The notes: a model not told the origin generated them from the sequence alone. A DNA stretch of 64,000 nucleotides from Chloroflexus aggregans DSM 9485 (GCF_000021945.1 NC_011831.1:4601353-4665352); one strand, 5' to 3'. Shown: positions 9,528 to 18,574, numbered from the stretch's first letter. A program made the numbers and translations.

Positions 9528-10364
9528 TTATCCCGTTGGGTTAAATCGCCGCGAGATCAGGGAAATAATTTCGTCAGCGCTCTCCTCGATCGATTTATCG
9601 GTCACGTTAAGTGTAGTCCAGCCATGCTGGCGGAAGATGCGACGTGCCCATTCCACTTCATCAATTGCCGCTTCAAGGTTGGTGTACGTGCTACCCAGGT
9701 TGACACCCATCCGGCGTTGCCGCCAGCGGCGGCGGGCGGCGATTTGCTCCGCTTCGACGATCAGACCGATGACCCGACGCGGATCGACCTGTAACAGGGC
9801 TTCGGGCAATGGGATTTCACGCACCAGCGGTACATTCGCCACCTTCCAACCGAGGACGGCCAAATACATGCTCAGTGGAGTTTTACCTACCCGCGAAATA
9901 CCCACCAGGACAATATCAGCCTGATGCAGCTCGTAGGGTTTGTTGCCATCGTCGTGCGCAACGGTATACTCGATTGCCTCCAACCGGGCAAAATAGGTTG
10001 AACGACGGGCTTGATATAAGCCGGGTTTTCCCAGCGGCTCTTTTTGGAGGACGGTTGCCAATCGTGATAGGACACTCCCGACGAGATCGATCTCGGCAAC
10101 GCCCATCTCGCGAGCGAGGCGCATCAGCTCACGGCGCAAGGTTGGCTCCATGAGCGTATGCAAAATGGTGCCGTTTTGCTGGGCGGCCTGCGCAACGACT
10201 TCAGCGATCTGTTCGGGATCGCGCACATTAGGCACAATGATAAGTGGGACTTCGGCGCCTTCAAACTGTGAGAGAGTTAGGCGCGCGACTTGTTCGCCAA
10301 CGGCGCCGGCGCCGCCGGAAACAATGTAGAGTGGAGGGGCCGATTGATTAGTCGGTTCGCTCAT
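9528..10364 (-). CDS. Bifunctional kinase/pyrophosphorylase regulating PPDK (DUF299/PDRP family)
   Basis: 278 residues from the ATG at 10364 (MSEPTNQSAPPLYIVSGGAG). The frame stays open for 42 codons upstream, but that sequence is low-quality and lies in the divergent promoter region. The family inactivates PPDK or PEP synthase by ADP-dependent threonine phosphorylation and reactivates it by Pi-dependent dephosphorylation. Visible marks are the N-terminal SGGAGAVGEQVA, the P-loop GISRVGKTPLSMYLA near residue 155 and the QRRMGVNLGSTY region. Its position directly upstream of ppdK makes PPDK the natural target. Both are cytoplasmic. Confidence 0.92.
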   Translation of the reverse strand: MSEPTNQSAPPLYIVSGGAGAVGEQVARLTLSQFEGAEVPLIIVPNVRDPEQIAEVVAQAAQQNGTILHTLMEPTLRRELMRLAREMGVAEIDLVGSVLSRLATVLQKEPLGKPGLYQARRSTYFARLEAIEYTVAHDDGNKPYELHQADIVLVGISRVGKTPLSMYLAVLGWKVANVPLVREIPLPEALLQVDPRRVIGLIVEAEQIAARRRWRQRRMGVNLGSTYTNLEAAIDEVEWARRIFRQHGWTTLNVTDKSIEESADEIISLISRRFNPTG

Positions 10365-10491
10365 TCGCAAACGTTTCGTAATCCACAATACGCCTGTAAT
10401 TCGGCAGAATGAGATTATAAGATTGTAGACGGATACAGCCGTGTACTGGTATGATACCACACAACGGGTACAGCTCGCGGCGGGTAACACT

Positions 10492-11853
10492 ATGGAAGTC
10501 TTTTCAATTGATGGTGCGCAGATACACGCACTAGATGTCGGACCGCGTCAGGCCCAACTCGCCATCCTTATCCACGGCTGGTCGAGTTCGTCGTTTGCGA
10601 TGTCGCCACTCATTCCTCTGCTGAGCCGGCGGTTTCGGTGTATCGCTATCGATCTCCCCGGTTACGGTGAGTCACCGCCGTTACGTGAGCGAGCAACGAT
10701 TGGGCGCTATGCCCAACTGGTTGGGCGTCTGATTACCGGTCTCAGTGAACATCCGGCCGTCTTGATCGGTCACTCGATGGGTGGCATGATCAGTACAACG
10801 TTGGCGCTGCAAGTACCCCAGTTAGTTGACCGTATGGTCTTGATTTGTCCAACCATTTCCGGTCGGCTCTCGTTCTGGATCAACACCTTTGTCTCGCCCA
10901 TCACAATGATGGAGCGGTTTCCCTTCTTTAGCCGGTTGTTGTCGTTGCTCGAACCATCAATGCTGTCGGTCACCGATAGTTTGATGAAACCGGCCTCATT
11001 CGCCGAACGCTCGGCAATCAGTGAAGCTGATTATTTGCGGTTGCGAGCTGATGCACGGCGGCCGGGGCAAGGTCGGGTACGGGCGGAGTGTTTTGTCGCG
11101 ATGCGTCGGCAGGATCTGAGTGGCCGTCTCCGTGAACTTGAGACTCCAGCACTGGTGATTTGGGGGGCTGAAGATAATACGGTTCCTTTACGTGATGCCG
11201 GCGTAGTCGCCGATGAATGGCGTAATGCCGACTTACGGATCGTGCCGAAAGCAGGGCACTGGCCCCACTTTGAGACGCCAGAGGTCACAATGCGTTATAT
11301 CGCCAGTTACCTCGGCTTACCTTCGCTCATTAGTCAACCTGATGCTTTGGTGCAACCGGCAGAGGTGACGACCCAGATCACCGAGTTTTTGGTCAATTCG
11401 CAGCTCGGGAGTGGCCTCAGTCTGGCCCAACGCACACGGCTGGCCGCCCATCTCGAACGACGACGCTACCCGCCGCAAGCTTTGGTTGACCGTATCAACC
11501 AAGAATCGACCGATCTTTATCTGGTACAAGAGGGGACGCTAGAGGTTTGGAGTCCGCCGATCGACGGTGATCCAACCAGTCAACGGTTGTTGATGACGGT
11601 CGTCGCCGGTCAGATTACCGGTGAAATGTCATTACTCGATGGTGGGCGTCGCAGTGCCGATCTGCGGGCGGGTGAGGAAGGCGTAACGCTCCTGGCATTG
11701 CGACGCGAACGGTTGCGAGCGCTGGCCGAGGACGACCCGGCGTTAGGCAATGCCGTCCTCTGGAATATTGCCAGTGCGCTGGCATTACGTTTGCGCCTGG
11801 CAAACTGGCAGCAGCAGGGATTGGTGCGTGAGTTGCAGGCGCTGAAGCGATAG
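10492..11853 (+). CDS. Alpha/beta hydrolase fused to a cyclic-nucleotide-binding domain
   Basis: 453 residues from the ATG at 10492. A GTG in frame at 10441 is possible, but a -10-like TATGAT at 10450-10455 sits just after it, so the downstream ATG is preferred. Residues about 1-285 are an alpha/beta hydrolase: oxyanion LIHGWSS, nucleophile elbow LIGHSMGGM, acid near WGAEDNTVPL and the His in KAGHWPHFETPE. After a linker, about 320-450 form a cNMP-type domain with the phosphate cassette GEMSLLDGGRRSADLRA. A hydrolase activated or inhibited by a cyclic nucleotide is the natural reading. The substrate is unknown. It diverges from the PPDK regulator. Confidence 0.85.
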   Translation: MEVFSIDGAQIHALDVGPRQAQLAILIHGWSSSSFAMSPLIPLLSRRFRCIAIDLPGYGESPPLRERATIGRYAQLVGRLITGLSEHPAVLIGHSMGGMISTTLALQVPQLVDRMVLICPTISGRLSFWINTFVSPITMMERFPFFSRLLSLLEPSMLSVTDSLMKPASFAERSAISEADYLRLRADARRPGQGRVRAECFVAMRRQDLSGRLRELETPALVIWGAEDNTVPLRDAGVVADEWRNADLRIVPKAGHWPHFETPEVTMRYIASYLGLPSLISQPDALVQPAEVTTQITEFLVNSQLGSGLSLAQRTRLAAHLERRRYPPQALVDRINQESTDLYLVQEGTLEVWSPPIDGDPTSQRLLMTVVAGQITGEMSLLDGGRRSADLRAGEEGVTLLALRRERLRALAEDDPALGNAVLWNIASALALRLRLANWQQQGLVRELQALKR

Positions 11854-11914
11854 TGCTATGCTGTACGTAGGTTGATTGAGTGTAGAGAGCCATGTTGCTC
11901 ACGAGGGGTAGATA

Positions 11915-12334
11915 GTGATTATGGAAACGACTAATCATCACACTGTTACGACCGCGTGGTCGGAGCGTGCCACTCTGATCGGTGGCGATGCGATTGTCTT
12001 CATCGTGTTTGCGCTGCTTGGCCGCAGTTCACATGGCCTCGTTGATGAAAACCCGTTCCTCGCCGCGATACGGGTTGCCCTTCCCTTCTTCATCGGCTGG
12101 CTGGTAGTTGCGCCATGGCTCGGCTTGTTCCGTCATCAGCCGCCGGCGCGGATGGTTGGGTTGACGATGGTAGCGTGGCTACTTGCCCTACCGGTTGGTC
12201 TCGGATTGCGCTGGTGGCAACTTGGCCGCTCAAGTCCGTTCAGTTTTGCATTGGTTACCTTTCTGACAGTAGCGGCCCTCTTGTTGATCTGGCGTGGTAG
12301 TTACAGTTGGTGGCAACAGCGGCGTTCTGCTTGA
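11915..12334 (+). CDS. DUF3054 family membrane protein
   Basis: 139 residues with four predicted membrane helices (GDAIVFIVFALLG, VALPFFIGWLVVAPWL, MVGLTMVAWLLALPVGLGL, FALVTFLTVAALLLIW) and the Arg-rich loop typical of DUF3054. The family has no assigned function. The GTG at 11915 is six bases from an AGGGG ribosome site; the ATG at 11921 is the alternative. It lies about 60 bases after the hydrolase gene and ends at a hairpin shared with the convergent epimerase gene. Confidence 0.75.
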   Translation: MIMETTNHHTVTTAWSERATLIGGDAIVFIVFALLGRSSHGLVDENPFLAAIRVALPFFIGWLVVAPWLGLFRHQPPARMVGLTMVAWLLALPVGLGLRWWQLGRSSPFSFALVTFLTVAALLLIWRGSYSWWQQRRSA

Positions 12335-12340
12335 TATAAA

Positions 12341-12385
12341 GACGCAAAGGGTTGCTGCCTTGAGGCATCAGTCACCCTTTGCGTC
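12341..12385. terminator. Hairpin between convergent genes
   Basis: A perfect 12-bp stem GACGCAAAGGGT / ACCCTTTGCGTC whose 21-base loop contains a second small stem (TGCC/GGCA). It sits between the DUF3054 and epimerase stops and can serve both strands. No long T run is present. Confidence 0.6.
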
Positions 12386-12406
12386 GCACCTATCTCATCC
12401 TAACCA

Positions 12407-13330
12407 CTACACACCGACGGCCAATTCGAGCGGTAAGCGCTCATCGATCCAGTACCGTAGACTCGGATAGCGAAGTTCGATACCGAGGTCGTGACGCATT
12501 CGCGCGTTGTTCATTCGTACCGATGAAGTGAGCGCCCCGATCACCGAGCGATCAAGACCGGCCCGCAGTCCCACTTGTGGGTCAAACGTGCGTGGTGGTA
12601 GCATACCGAGCCGGCGACGTACTTCACTCACGATCTCGATCAGGCGTAGCGGTTCATCATCGCTAACATTGTAGATTGCACCGATCTGCCCCATCTCGAC
12701 GGTACGGATCAACACCTCTAATGCATCATCAATGTGAATATGAGGTATAAAATTACGCCCGTTGCCGTAAATAGTCAGTTGGCCGCTGGCAATCGCTTCT
12801 AGTGGATCACGGTCAGGACCGTAAACGGTGGCCATACGCAGGATTATTGCCGGGAAGCGATAGGCTCGCACCGCTTGCAGAATAATCTGCTCGGCAGTTG
12901 CGAGGATTGTGCCGAGCGGGTATGACGGCGCGATTGGGCTATCTTCATCAACCCAATTTTCGCTATGATCGCCGTAAGGGGCTGCGTTGGATGCCCACAC
13001 ATACGCGCGTACCGTGCGGGCTCGCACCGACATAGCAATCAAATGTTGATTCCCGTCAACGTAGAGGGAGCGGAGAAGAGTGGAGCCATCGATTGGCATA
13101 CGGTTGGTGAGGTTATACACAACCTCAATCTCGTCGGTGATGCCGTCGATGGTTTCAGGGCGGGTAAGATCGCCGATCCAGACTGCCATGCCTAAAGAGG
13201 CGAGGCGTTCGACCACGGGGTCTTCAGCGCTATAGACAAGACCGCGCACGTGATGGCCAGCAGCGAGTAGGCGTGCTGCCAGACGCGAGCCGATGTACCC
13301 CGCTGCGCCGGCAATCAGATAATTGGTCAT
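12407..13330 (-). CDS. NAD(P)-dependent epimerase/dehydratase-like protein with altered active site
   Basis: 307 residues, an extended short-chain dehydrogenase (SDR). The N-terminal Rossmann motif GAAGYIGSRLA and the NLTNR and RMATVYGPDRDP segments are normal. The active site is not. The YxxxK pair reads Tyr137-Pro-Leu-Gly-Thr141, so the catalytic Lys is Thr, and the preceding Ser/Thr region reads ASNAAPYG. It may bind nucleotide-sugar and cofactor without normal epimerase chemistry. It follows aceB by about 425 bases that hold a structured inverted repeat, so it is probably transcribed on its own. Confidence 0.8.
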   Translation of the reverse strand: MTNYLIAGAAGYIGSRLAARLLAAGHHVRGLVYSAEDPVVERLASLGMAVWIGDLTRPETIDGITDEIEVVYNLTNRMPIDGSTLLRSLYVDGNQHLIAMSVRARTVRAYVWASNAAPYGDHSENWVDEDSPIAPSYPLGTILATAEQIILQAVRAYRFPAIILRMATVYGPDRDPLEAIASGQLTIYGNGRNFIPHIHIDDALEVLIRTVEMGQIGAIYNVSDDEPLRLIEIVSEVRRRLGMLPPRTFDPQVGLRAGLDRSVIGALTSSVRMNNARMRHDLGIELRYPSLRYWIDERLPLELAVGV

Positions 13331-13636
13331 AGGTCACCTCGTCGGGTAAGGGCGGGTGACTACGATGACACCGCCCAACTGATAAAGCAGGCTGCACATC
13401 GGCGAGTGCGGTGCTTGTCTGTGTAGGTGCAGCGAGTTACTGAATATTGTAACACTCAGTTGATAAAGTTGCCAGCGGAAAATTACCTGACAAAAGATTG
13501 ACAGAAGGTGGATAGAGGAGAGGAATGCGGCGCCGGGGGTTTTGTAGTTGGAGGGTATGGTTGGGACACAACGCTGCGCCGGCATATGGCCCCGCTGTTC
13601 CCTCCTAACAAACGATGGCAACGAGCGGAGAAGGAA

Positions 13637-13728
13637 GCGGAGCCGGCGGGGTTTCCGGCACCGTAGTGACACAGTGCTACGGTATCCCTACCGCGTAGTC
13701 ACGTTGCAGTGTCCCTTACCGGCTCCGC
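13637..13728. repeat. Nested inverted repeats between aceB and the epimerase gene
   Basis: The outer arms GCGGAGCCGG (13637-13646) and CCGGCTCCGC (13719-13728) enclose a second stem ACCGTAG / CTACGGT (13660-13666 and 13677-13683) and a small GGTA/TACC hairpin. GTGAC/GTCAC and GACAC/GTGTC offer alternative pairings. It lies inside a 425-base gap without a credible gene. On the minus strand it follows the aceB stop and precedes the epimerase start, so it may be a terminator, a structured leader or an RNA. No known family was recognised. Confidence 0.55.
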
Positions 13729-13755
13729 CATTCAGATGACCATCACCACACCGTA

Positions 13756-15354
13756 TTACGGAATACGGTCATATGCCGGCAACGTCAGAAACTCAACGAA
13801 GTTTGGGTCGGTGGTAATTTCATCGAACAGTTCGGCGGCCTCTCCGTAGCGACCATCTTCGTAGGCCGGGCCGAGAATCTCGCGCACCTTCGCCAGTTCT
13901 TCGGGAAGCATTTGCCGGAACAGTTCCACGGTCACTTTACGACCATCCGCCAACACTCCCTTCGGGCTGCGGATCCACTGCCAGATCTGAGCGCGCGATA
14001 TTTCAGCAGTCGCCGCGTCTTCCATCAGGTTAAAGACCGGCACACACCCATTACCGGCCAACCATGCGCCGAGGTATTGAATCCCGACATTGATGTTGAG
14101 CCGTAGTCCCTGCTCGGTAATCGGTTCACTCGGACCAAAGGCCAGCAGATCGGCGGCCGTCACGTGGACATCATCGCGTTGGCGGTTAATCTGATTGGGA
14201 GTGGGCATCAGGCGGTCGAAGACCTCCATCGCGACAGGGACGAGGCCGGGGTGAGCCACCCAGGTACCGTCATGCCCATCGTTTGCCTCACGCTCCTTAT
14301 CGGCACGCACCTTGGCTAACGCTGCTTCATTTGCGACCGGGTCGTTCTTAATCGGGATTTGCGCGGCCATTCCCCCCATCGCATGCGCCCCGCGCCGATG
14401 ACAAGTCTTAATCGCGAGGAGCGAGTACGAACGCATAAAGTGCGTTGTCATCGTAACCAACACACGGTCGGCGAGACAGAAATTGGGGTCATTGCGAAAC
14501 TTCTTAATGCACGAGAAAATATAGTCCCAACGTCCACAGTTGAGGCCGGCTGAGTGTTCACGTAGCTCGTAGAGAATCTCGTCCATCTCAAACGCGGCCA
14601 GAATCGTTTCGATCAGCACGGTCGCTTTAATCGTCCCTCGTGGAATACCGCGCAATTCTTGGGCCAGCACAAAAATGTCGTTCCACAGCCGCGCTTCAAG
14701 ATGACTTTCGAGCTTAGGTAGGTAGAAATACGGGCCGCCCTGTACCTCGATAGCCGTTTGTGCATTGTGGAAGAAATAGAGGCCAAAATCGAAGATGGCA
14801 CCGGCGATTGGCTCACCATCGACCAGCATATGCTTTTCCGGCAAATGCCAGCCGCGTGGGCGGACGAACAAGATCGCCGGATTGGGGTTGAGTGCGTAAT
14901 ACTTGCCTTCAGGACTGGTATAGGTAATCGTCCGGCGAAGAGCATCACGCAAATTGATCTGACCTTCGATCTGGTTTTGCCATGTTGGCGTATTCGCGTC
15001 CTCAAAGTCGGCCATAAAGACCTTCGCCCCTGAGTTGAGCGCATTGATAATCATCTTGCGGTCAACCGGACCGGTAATTTCAACGCGGCGGTCGTTGAGT
15101 TGCGGGGGGAAGGGGGCTATCGTCCAATCGCTTTCGCGGATATGGGCCGTTTCAGGAAGAAAATCAGGCCGTTCACCGGCGTCGATGGCTCGTTGCCGTT
15201 CGGCACGGCGGGCGAGTAATTCGAGCCGACGTGCATTAAAGCGACGATGTAGGGTAGCGAGGAACTCTAAAGCTTCAGGGGTGAGGATCTCGGCGTACTC
15301 GGGAGTGATGGGCGCTGTGATGGTCACACCGGCCGGAAAGTGGGGGGTGGTCAT
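13756..15354 (-). CDS. aceB: Malate synthase A
   Basis: 532 residues, the usual length of isoform A. It condenses glyoxylate with acetyl-CoA to malate in the cytoplasm. Visible marks are the N-terminal [31 protein letters not shown] block, the acetyl-CoA/Mg region [31 protein letters not shown], and the C-terminal [20 protein letters not shown] with [19 protein letters not shown]. There is no isocitrate lyase next to it. In Chloroflexales it would serve glyoxylate assimilation during growth on acetate. A palindromic operator overlaps the likely transcription start, so regulation by carbon source is probable. Confidence 0.97.
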   Translation of the reverse strand: MTTPHFPAGVTITAPITPEYAEILTPEALEFLATLHRRFNARRLELLARRAERQRAIDAGERPDFLPETAHIRESDWTIAPFPPQLNDRRVEITGPVDRKMIINALNSGAKVFMADFEDANTPTWQNQIEGQINLRDALRRTITYTSPEGKYYALNPNPAILFVRPRGWHLPEKHMLVDGEPIAGAIFDFGLYFFHNAQTAIEVQGGPYFYLPKLESHLEARLWNDIFVLAQELRGIPRGTIKATVLIETILAAFEMDEILYELREHSAGLNCGRWDYIFSCIKKFRNDPNFCLADRVLVTMTTHFMRSYSLLAIKTCHRRGAHAMGGMAAQIPIKNDPVANEAALAKVRADKEREANDGHDGTWVAHPGLVPVAMEVFDRLMPTPNQINRQRDDVHVTAADLLAFGPSEPITEQGLRLNINVGIQYLGAWLAGNGCVPVFNLMEDAATAEISRAQIWQWIRSPKGVLADGRKVTVELFRQMLPEELAKVREILGPAYEDGRYGEAAELFDEITTDPNFVEFLTLPAYDRIP

Positions 15355-15371
15355 ACAACCCTCCTTTCATA

Positions 15372-15392
15372 ATACGGAAAACATTTCCGTAT
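15372..15392. promoter_or_regulatory. Palindromic operator upstream of aceB
   Basis: A perfect inverted repeat: ATACGGAAA (15372-15380), a 3-base centre ACA, then TTTCCGTAT (15384-15392). It is 18 bases before the aceB start and directly downstream of a minus-strand -10 box, where a bound repressor would block initiation. The cognate regulator is unknown. Confidence 0.65.
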
Positions 15393-15395
15393 ACT

Positions 15396-15401
15396 ATTAT
15401 A
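15396..15401 (-). promoter_or_regulatory. -10 box of aceB
   Basis: Minus-strand TATAAT. The predicted start site lies within the adjacent palindrome. No convincing -35 box is present, which would suit an activator-dependent or weak promoter. Confidence 0.5.
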
Positions 15402-15471
15402 CCAGAAAAGGTTACAACACGGTGCAGGTTTGCGTTATGAGCAGTTTTAGCCGTGTCTCTGCTCGGTGACA

Positions 15472-15502
15472 TTGGGAAATTGCCGCTATACTGTGCTATA
15501 AT
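15472..15502 (+). promoter_or_regulatory. Candidate promoter of minCDE
   Basis: TTGGGA (15472-15477) and a consensus TATAAT (15497-15502), 38 bases before the chosen minC start. The 19-base spacer is long. Confidence 0.45.
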
Positions 15503-15539
15503 TGGCTCGAACTATGCGTTCTATAAGATTAGGATGACC

Positions 15540-16202
15540 ATGAGCGACTTGATTACCATCAAAGGCAGCCGCGATGGGCTACGGCTTCGTTTAGATGCCA
15601 ACGCTGCATGGTCGGAACTGTTGCGTCGGCTCGACCATCACCTTGGTGAACGGCGCAGCTTCTTTCACGGTGCCAGTCTGGTGATCGATCTCGGTGAGCG
15701 TGAAGTCTCTGCGTTGCAGCTCGAAGAGATGCTGGCTTTGATCCGCCAGCATGGGGTGCAAGCAACCGCGATTGATTCGTCGGAACGAACAACACGGATG
15801 GCGGCGCGGGCGGCCGGTTTGGCGACACGCCCGTTACCGCGCTATACCGAACCGACTCCGGCGGTGGAATCTGAAGCATTGATGGTCATGCGTACATTGC
15901 GTTCGGGTCAAGTCTTGCGTCATACCGGTCACATCACCTTGATCGGCGATGTGAATCCCGGTGCCGAGATCATTGCCGGTGGCAGTGTCGTGGTCTGGGG
16001 GCGGCTACGTGGGTTAGTGCATGCCGGTGCGTTGGGTGATCCTACGGCAATTATCTGTGCCCTCGACCTTAGTCCGACCCAGTTGCGCATCGCCGATTTA
16101 ATTGCGCGTCCGCCGGATCGTGATAAAATGAGCCGCCCTGAGTTCGCCCGGATCGCCGGCGGCGAGATTGTTGTTGATGGATGGGAAGCGTTCAAGCGTT
16201 AG
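15540..16202 (+). CDS. minC: Septum site-determining protein MinC
   Basis: 220 residues from the ATG at 15540, six bases after AGGA; the longer open frame would start upstream of the -10 box. MinC inhibits FtsZ polymerisation away from mid-cell and is recruited to the membrane by MinD. The N-terminal FtsZ-inhibiting domain covers about 1-105. The C-terminal beta-helix dimerisation domain carries RSGQVLRHTGHITLIGDVNP, GAEIIAGGSVVVWGRLRGLV and HAGALGDPTAIICALDL. It is followed by minD and minE with gaps of about 9 and 15 bases, a complete Min operon. Confidence 0.95.
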   Translation: MSDLITIKGSRDGLRLRLDANAAWSELLRRLDHHLGERRSFFHGASLVIDLGEREVSALQLEEMLALIRQHGVQATAIDSSERTTRMAARAAGLATRPLPRYTEPTPAVESEALMVMRTLRSGQVLRHTGHITLIGDVNPGAEIIAGGSVVVWGRLRGLVHAGALGDPTAIICALDLSPTQLRIADLIARPPDRDKMSRPEFARIAGGEIVVDGWEAFKR

Positions 16203-16211
16203 CGGGGTTGT

Positions 16212-17012
16212 ATGGGGCGAGTCATTACCATCACTTCGGGTAAAGGGGGCGTTGGCAAAACGACGACCACTGCCAATTTGGGGACAGCACTCGCGATGCG
16301 GGGAGCGCGCGTGGCTGTAGTAGATGCCGATATTGGCCTGCGAAACCTTGACGTAGTGATGGGTCTCGAAAACCGCATCGTCTACGATCTGGTGGATGTG
16401 GTTGAGGGTCGGGCCCGGCTGCGACAGGCGTTGATTAAAGATAAACGGTTACCTGAATTGTGTCTGTTGCCCGCTGCCCAGACTCGTGATAAAGACGCGG
16501 TTAACGCGCAGCAGATGATCGATCTGACGAACCAACTACGTGCTGAATTTGATTTTGTCTTGATTGATAGTCCGGCGGGAATCGAAGCCGGTTTTCGTAA
16601 TGCGATCGCCGGAGCCGATGAGGTCATTATTGTGACGACCCCGGAAGTGTCGGCGGTGCGCGATGCCGACCGGATTGTGGGTTTGGTGGAAGCGGCCGAA
16701 AAAGGGCCGGCCTCATTGATTATCAATCGGATCAAGCCGCGGCTGGTGAGCCGTGGTGAGATGTTGTCGGTTGAAGATGTGTTGGAGTTGTTGGCGATCT
16801 CGTTGCTCGGTATCGTGCCCGAAGATGAGACGATTGTGATCGCGACGAATCGTGGCGAGGCTGCTGTTTACGATGCCAATTCGCTGGCCGGTCGTGCGTA
16901 TATTAACATTGCGCAACGACTATCCGGGGAAGATGTGCCGGTGATGGCGATCCCTGACCAACAGGGAGTCCTCGATCGTCTGCTCGGTTTGTTTGGACGG
17001 CGACGGATATAG
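16212..17012 (+). CDS. minD: Septum site-determining ATPase MinD
   Basis: 266 residues. It is a membrane-associated ParA-type ATPase that recruits MinC and is released by MinE. The deviant Walker A SGKGGVGKTTTTANLG near the N-terminus has the signature Lys; the DADIGLRNLDVVMGLE and DSPAGIEAGFRNAI (Walker B) motifs follow. The C-terminal tail GVLDRLLGLFGRRRI is an amphipathic membrane-targeting helix. Second gene of the minCDE operon. Confidence 0.97.
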   Translation: MGRVITITSGKGGVGKTTTTANLGTALAMRGARVAVVDADIGLRNLDVVMGLENRIVYDLVDVVEGRARLRQALIKDKRLPELCLLPAAQTRDKDAVNAQQMIDLTNQLRAEFDFVLIDSPAGIEAGFRNAIAGADEVIIVTTPEVSAVRDADRIVGLVEAAEKGPASLIINRIKPRLVSRGEMLSVEDVLELLAISLLGIVPEDETIVIATNRGEAAVYDANSLAGRAYINIAQRLSGEDVPVMAIPDQQGVLDRLLGLFGRRRI

Positions 17013-17027
17013 ACGAAAGGAGTGCCC

Positions 17028-17303
17028 GTGTCCTTTTTGAATGGCCTCTTTGGTCGAAAACGCGATTCGAGCGCCGAACTGGCTAAGCAGCGGTTGTTGA
17101 CGGTGCTGATCGATGATCGCTATAAACTGACTCCAGAGATGATGGCGCAGATGAAAGCCGATCTGGCAGAGGTGCTGAAGCGCTATTTGCCGGCGATCGA
17201 TGCCGAGCAGATCGAGGTGACGCTTAGCCGCGGTGAGGCCCACGATTTGCTTAAGGCCGATGTGCCGTTGCGCCGCACGTCAGAGGGCCCGTCAAATCGG
17301 TAG
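17028..17303 (+). CDS. minE: Cell division topological specificity factor MinE
   Basis: 91 residues, typical for MinE. The GTG at 17028 is six bases from AAAGGAG; a GTG at 17022 overlaps that ribosome site and is rejected. MinE stimulates MinD ATPase and positions MinCD at the poles. The N-terminus SFLNGLFGRKRDSSAELAKQ is the membrane- and MinD-contacting segment, followed by RLLTVLIDDR and the C-terminal topological domain (LAEVLKRYLPAIDAEQIEV). Last gene of the Min operon. Confidence 0.95.
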   Translation: MSFLNGLFGRKRDSSAELAKQRLLTVLIDDRYKLTPEMMAQMKADLAEVLKRYLPAIDAEQIEVTLSRGEAHDLLKADVPLRRTSEGPSNR

Positions 17304-17325
17304 CCGCACTGTTCGTTATTCTCGG

Positions 17326-17331
17326 TATAAT
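17326..17331 (+). promoter_or_regulatory. -10 box before the AI-2E family permease
   Basis: TATAAT at 17326-17331, 74 bases before the chosen ATG. No clear -35 box. It overlaps an in-frame upstream ATG at 17330, which argues against that codon as the start. Confidence 0.35.
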
Positions 17332-17404
17332 GAAGGGCGGCGAATCATCGAATATGGTGATTCGTTTGCCCGTTTTCTGTTCATCGGGGGTTGAGGAAGT
17401 CGCG

Positions 17405-18565
17405 ATGGAACATGACGCACGGCCGATCCGCTTTTCTTATCAAGCAAAATGGATTACAAGCGCAATTGTTGTTGGGTTAATAATCGTTTTCTTGCACGAG
17501 ATTACGCATATTTTGCCGCCGTTCATCGGAGCAATTATTACGGCGTATCTGTTTAACCCACTCATCGGTTGGTTGCACCGGCGTACCGGCATTAGTCGGG
17601 CGATCTGGATTGTGATCTTGTATGTTGTGGCCGGTTCGGTGCTCTATAGTCTATTTACCGCTCTCTGGCCGCGCATCGTGCAACAGAGTCGCGATTTGGC
17701 GGCGAGTGCGCCGATGATTATTCGTGAATTGACCATCTGGTTTGAGCAGAATGAATCGATTGTTCTTGGCGATATGGTGATTAGCCTTGCTCCGCTCGAG
17801 GCACAGGTGATCGGGTTGATCAGCGATGTTGCCGGTTGGTTGAGCGGGAATGTGCCCAAGATTGTCTTTTCGGCGCTCGAAAGTGTGATTTATCTGTTGG
17901 TCTATTTGATTATTACATTTTATCTGTTGTTACAAGCACCACAGTTGAAGGAATGGGCACGGAATCTCATCCCATCACCCTACCGACGTGAAATTGCTCA
18001 TCTCGGCTATCAAATAGATCGCGTGTTTAATGCCTATATTCGAGGGCAATTAATTCTCATCGTGATCATGTCGGTTCTGCTCTATATTCCGCTCTCGATT
18101 TTGCAGGTACCATACGCACTCGTGATCGCGATTGCCTCCGGTGTGCTCGAGATTTTACCGATTATCGGGCCGTGGTCGGCAGCCGGGATTGCGATGACGG
18201 TGGCGTTGTTTCAGCCGGTGACACCGTTCGGGCTGTCGAATGTCTCATTGGTGATTCTGCTCGGTGTTATTTATTTCGTGTTACGCCAGATCGAGGATCA
18301 TTTTATTATTCCTAATGTTATGGGGCCATTGGTGCGTTTGCATCCGGGTGTAGTTATCTTTGCCATTCTGGCCGGCGGTGCTTTGGCCGGTGCATTTGGC
18401 CTCTTTATCTCGATCCCAATCGCGGCTGTCATTCGGATTATCCTCAGTTATCTCTATCGGAAGTTGACCGATCAGCCCGAACCACCGGCGAGCGCCGATC
18501 TTCCCAACCCACCTCCTCAGGGTGAGCCGGCGGTCGGTGAGGCTGCGCTGAGTTCACAAGGATAA
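17405..18565 (+). CDS. AI-2E family (PerM/YdiK-like) membrane permease
   Basis: 386 residues from the ATG at 17405, six bases after TGAGGAAG. About eight membrane helices are visible, including WITSAIVVGLIIVFLHEI, ISRAIWIVILYVVAGSVLY, VIYLLVYLIITFYLLL, ILIVIMSVLLYIPLSI and the C-terminal VVIFAILAGGALAGAFGLFI. The family motif LEILPIIGPW and the KIVFSALESVIYLL segment are typical. Family members include the AI-2 exporter TqsA and Na+/H+ antiporters, so the substrate cannot be assigned. It sits between minE and era, about 10 bases before era. Confidence 0.85.
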   Translation: MEHDARPIRFSYQAKWITSAIVVGLIIVFLHEITHILPPFIGAIITAYLFNPLIGWLHRRTGISRAIWIVILYVVAGSVLYSLFTALWPRIVQQSRDLAASAPMIIRELTIWFEQNESIVLGDMVISLAPLEAQVIGLISDVAGWLSGNVPKIVFSALESVIYLLVYLIITFYLLLQAPQLKEWARNLIPSPYRREIAHLGYQIDRVFNAYIRGQLILIVIMSVLLYIPLSILQVPYALVIAIASGVLEILPIIGPWSAAGIAMTVALFQPVTPFGLSNVSLVILLGVIYFVLRQIEDHFIIPNVMGPLVRLHPGVVIFAILAGGALAGAFGLFISIPIAAVIRIILSYLYRKLTDQPEPPASADLPNPPPQGEPAVGEAALSSQG

Positions 18566-18574
18566 GGATAAGCT

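Noticed and set aside
13334-13672. 112-residue minus-strand frame downstream of aceB
   Set aside because: No ribosome site or family; it overlaps the structured inverted repeat and has non-coding-like composition.
13637-13728. Known riboswitch (cobalamin, SAM, c-di-GMP, molybdenum cofactor)
   Set aside because: None of the conserved core boxes I know for these families could be found on either strand.
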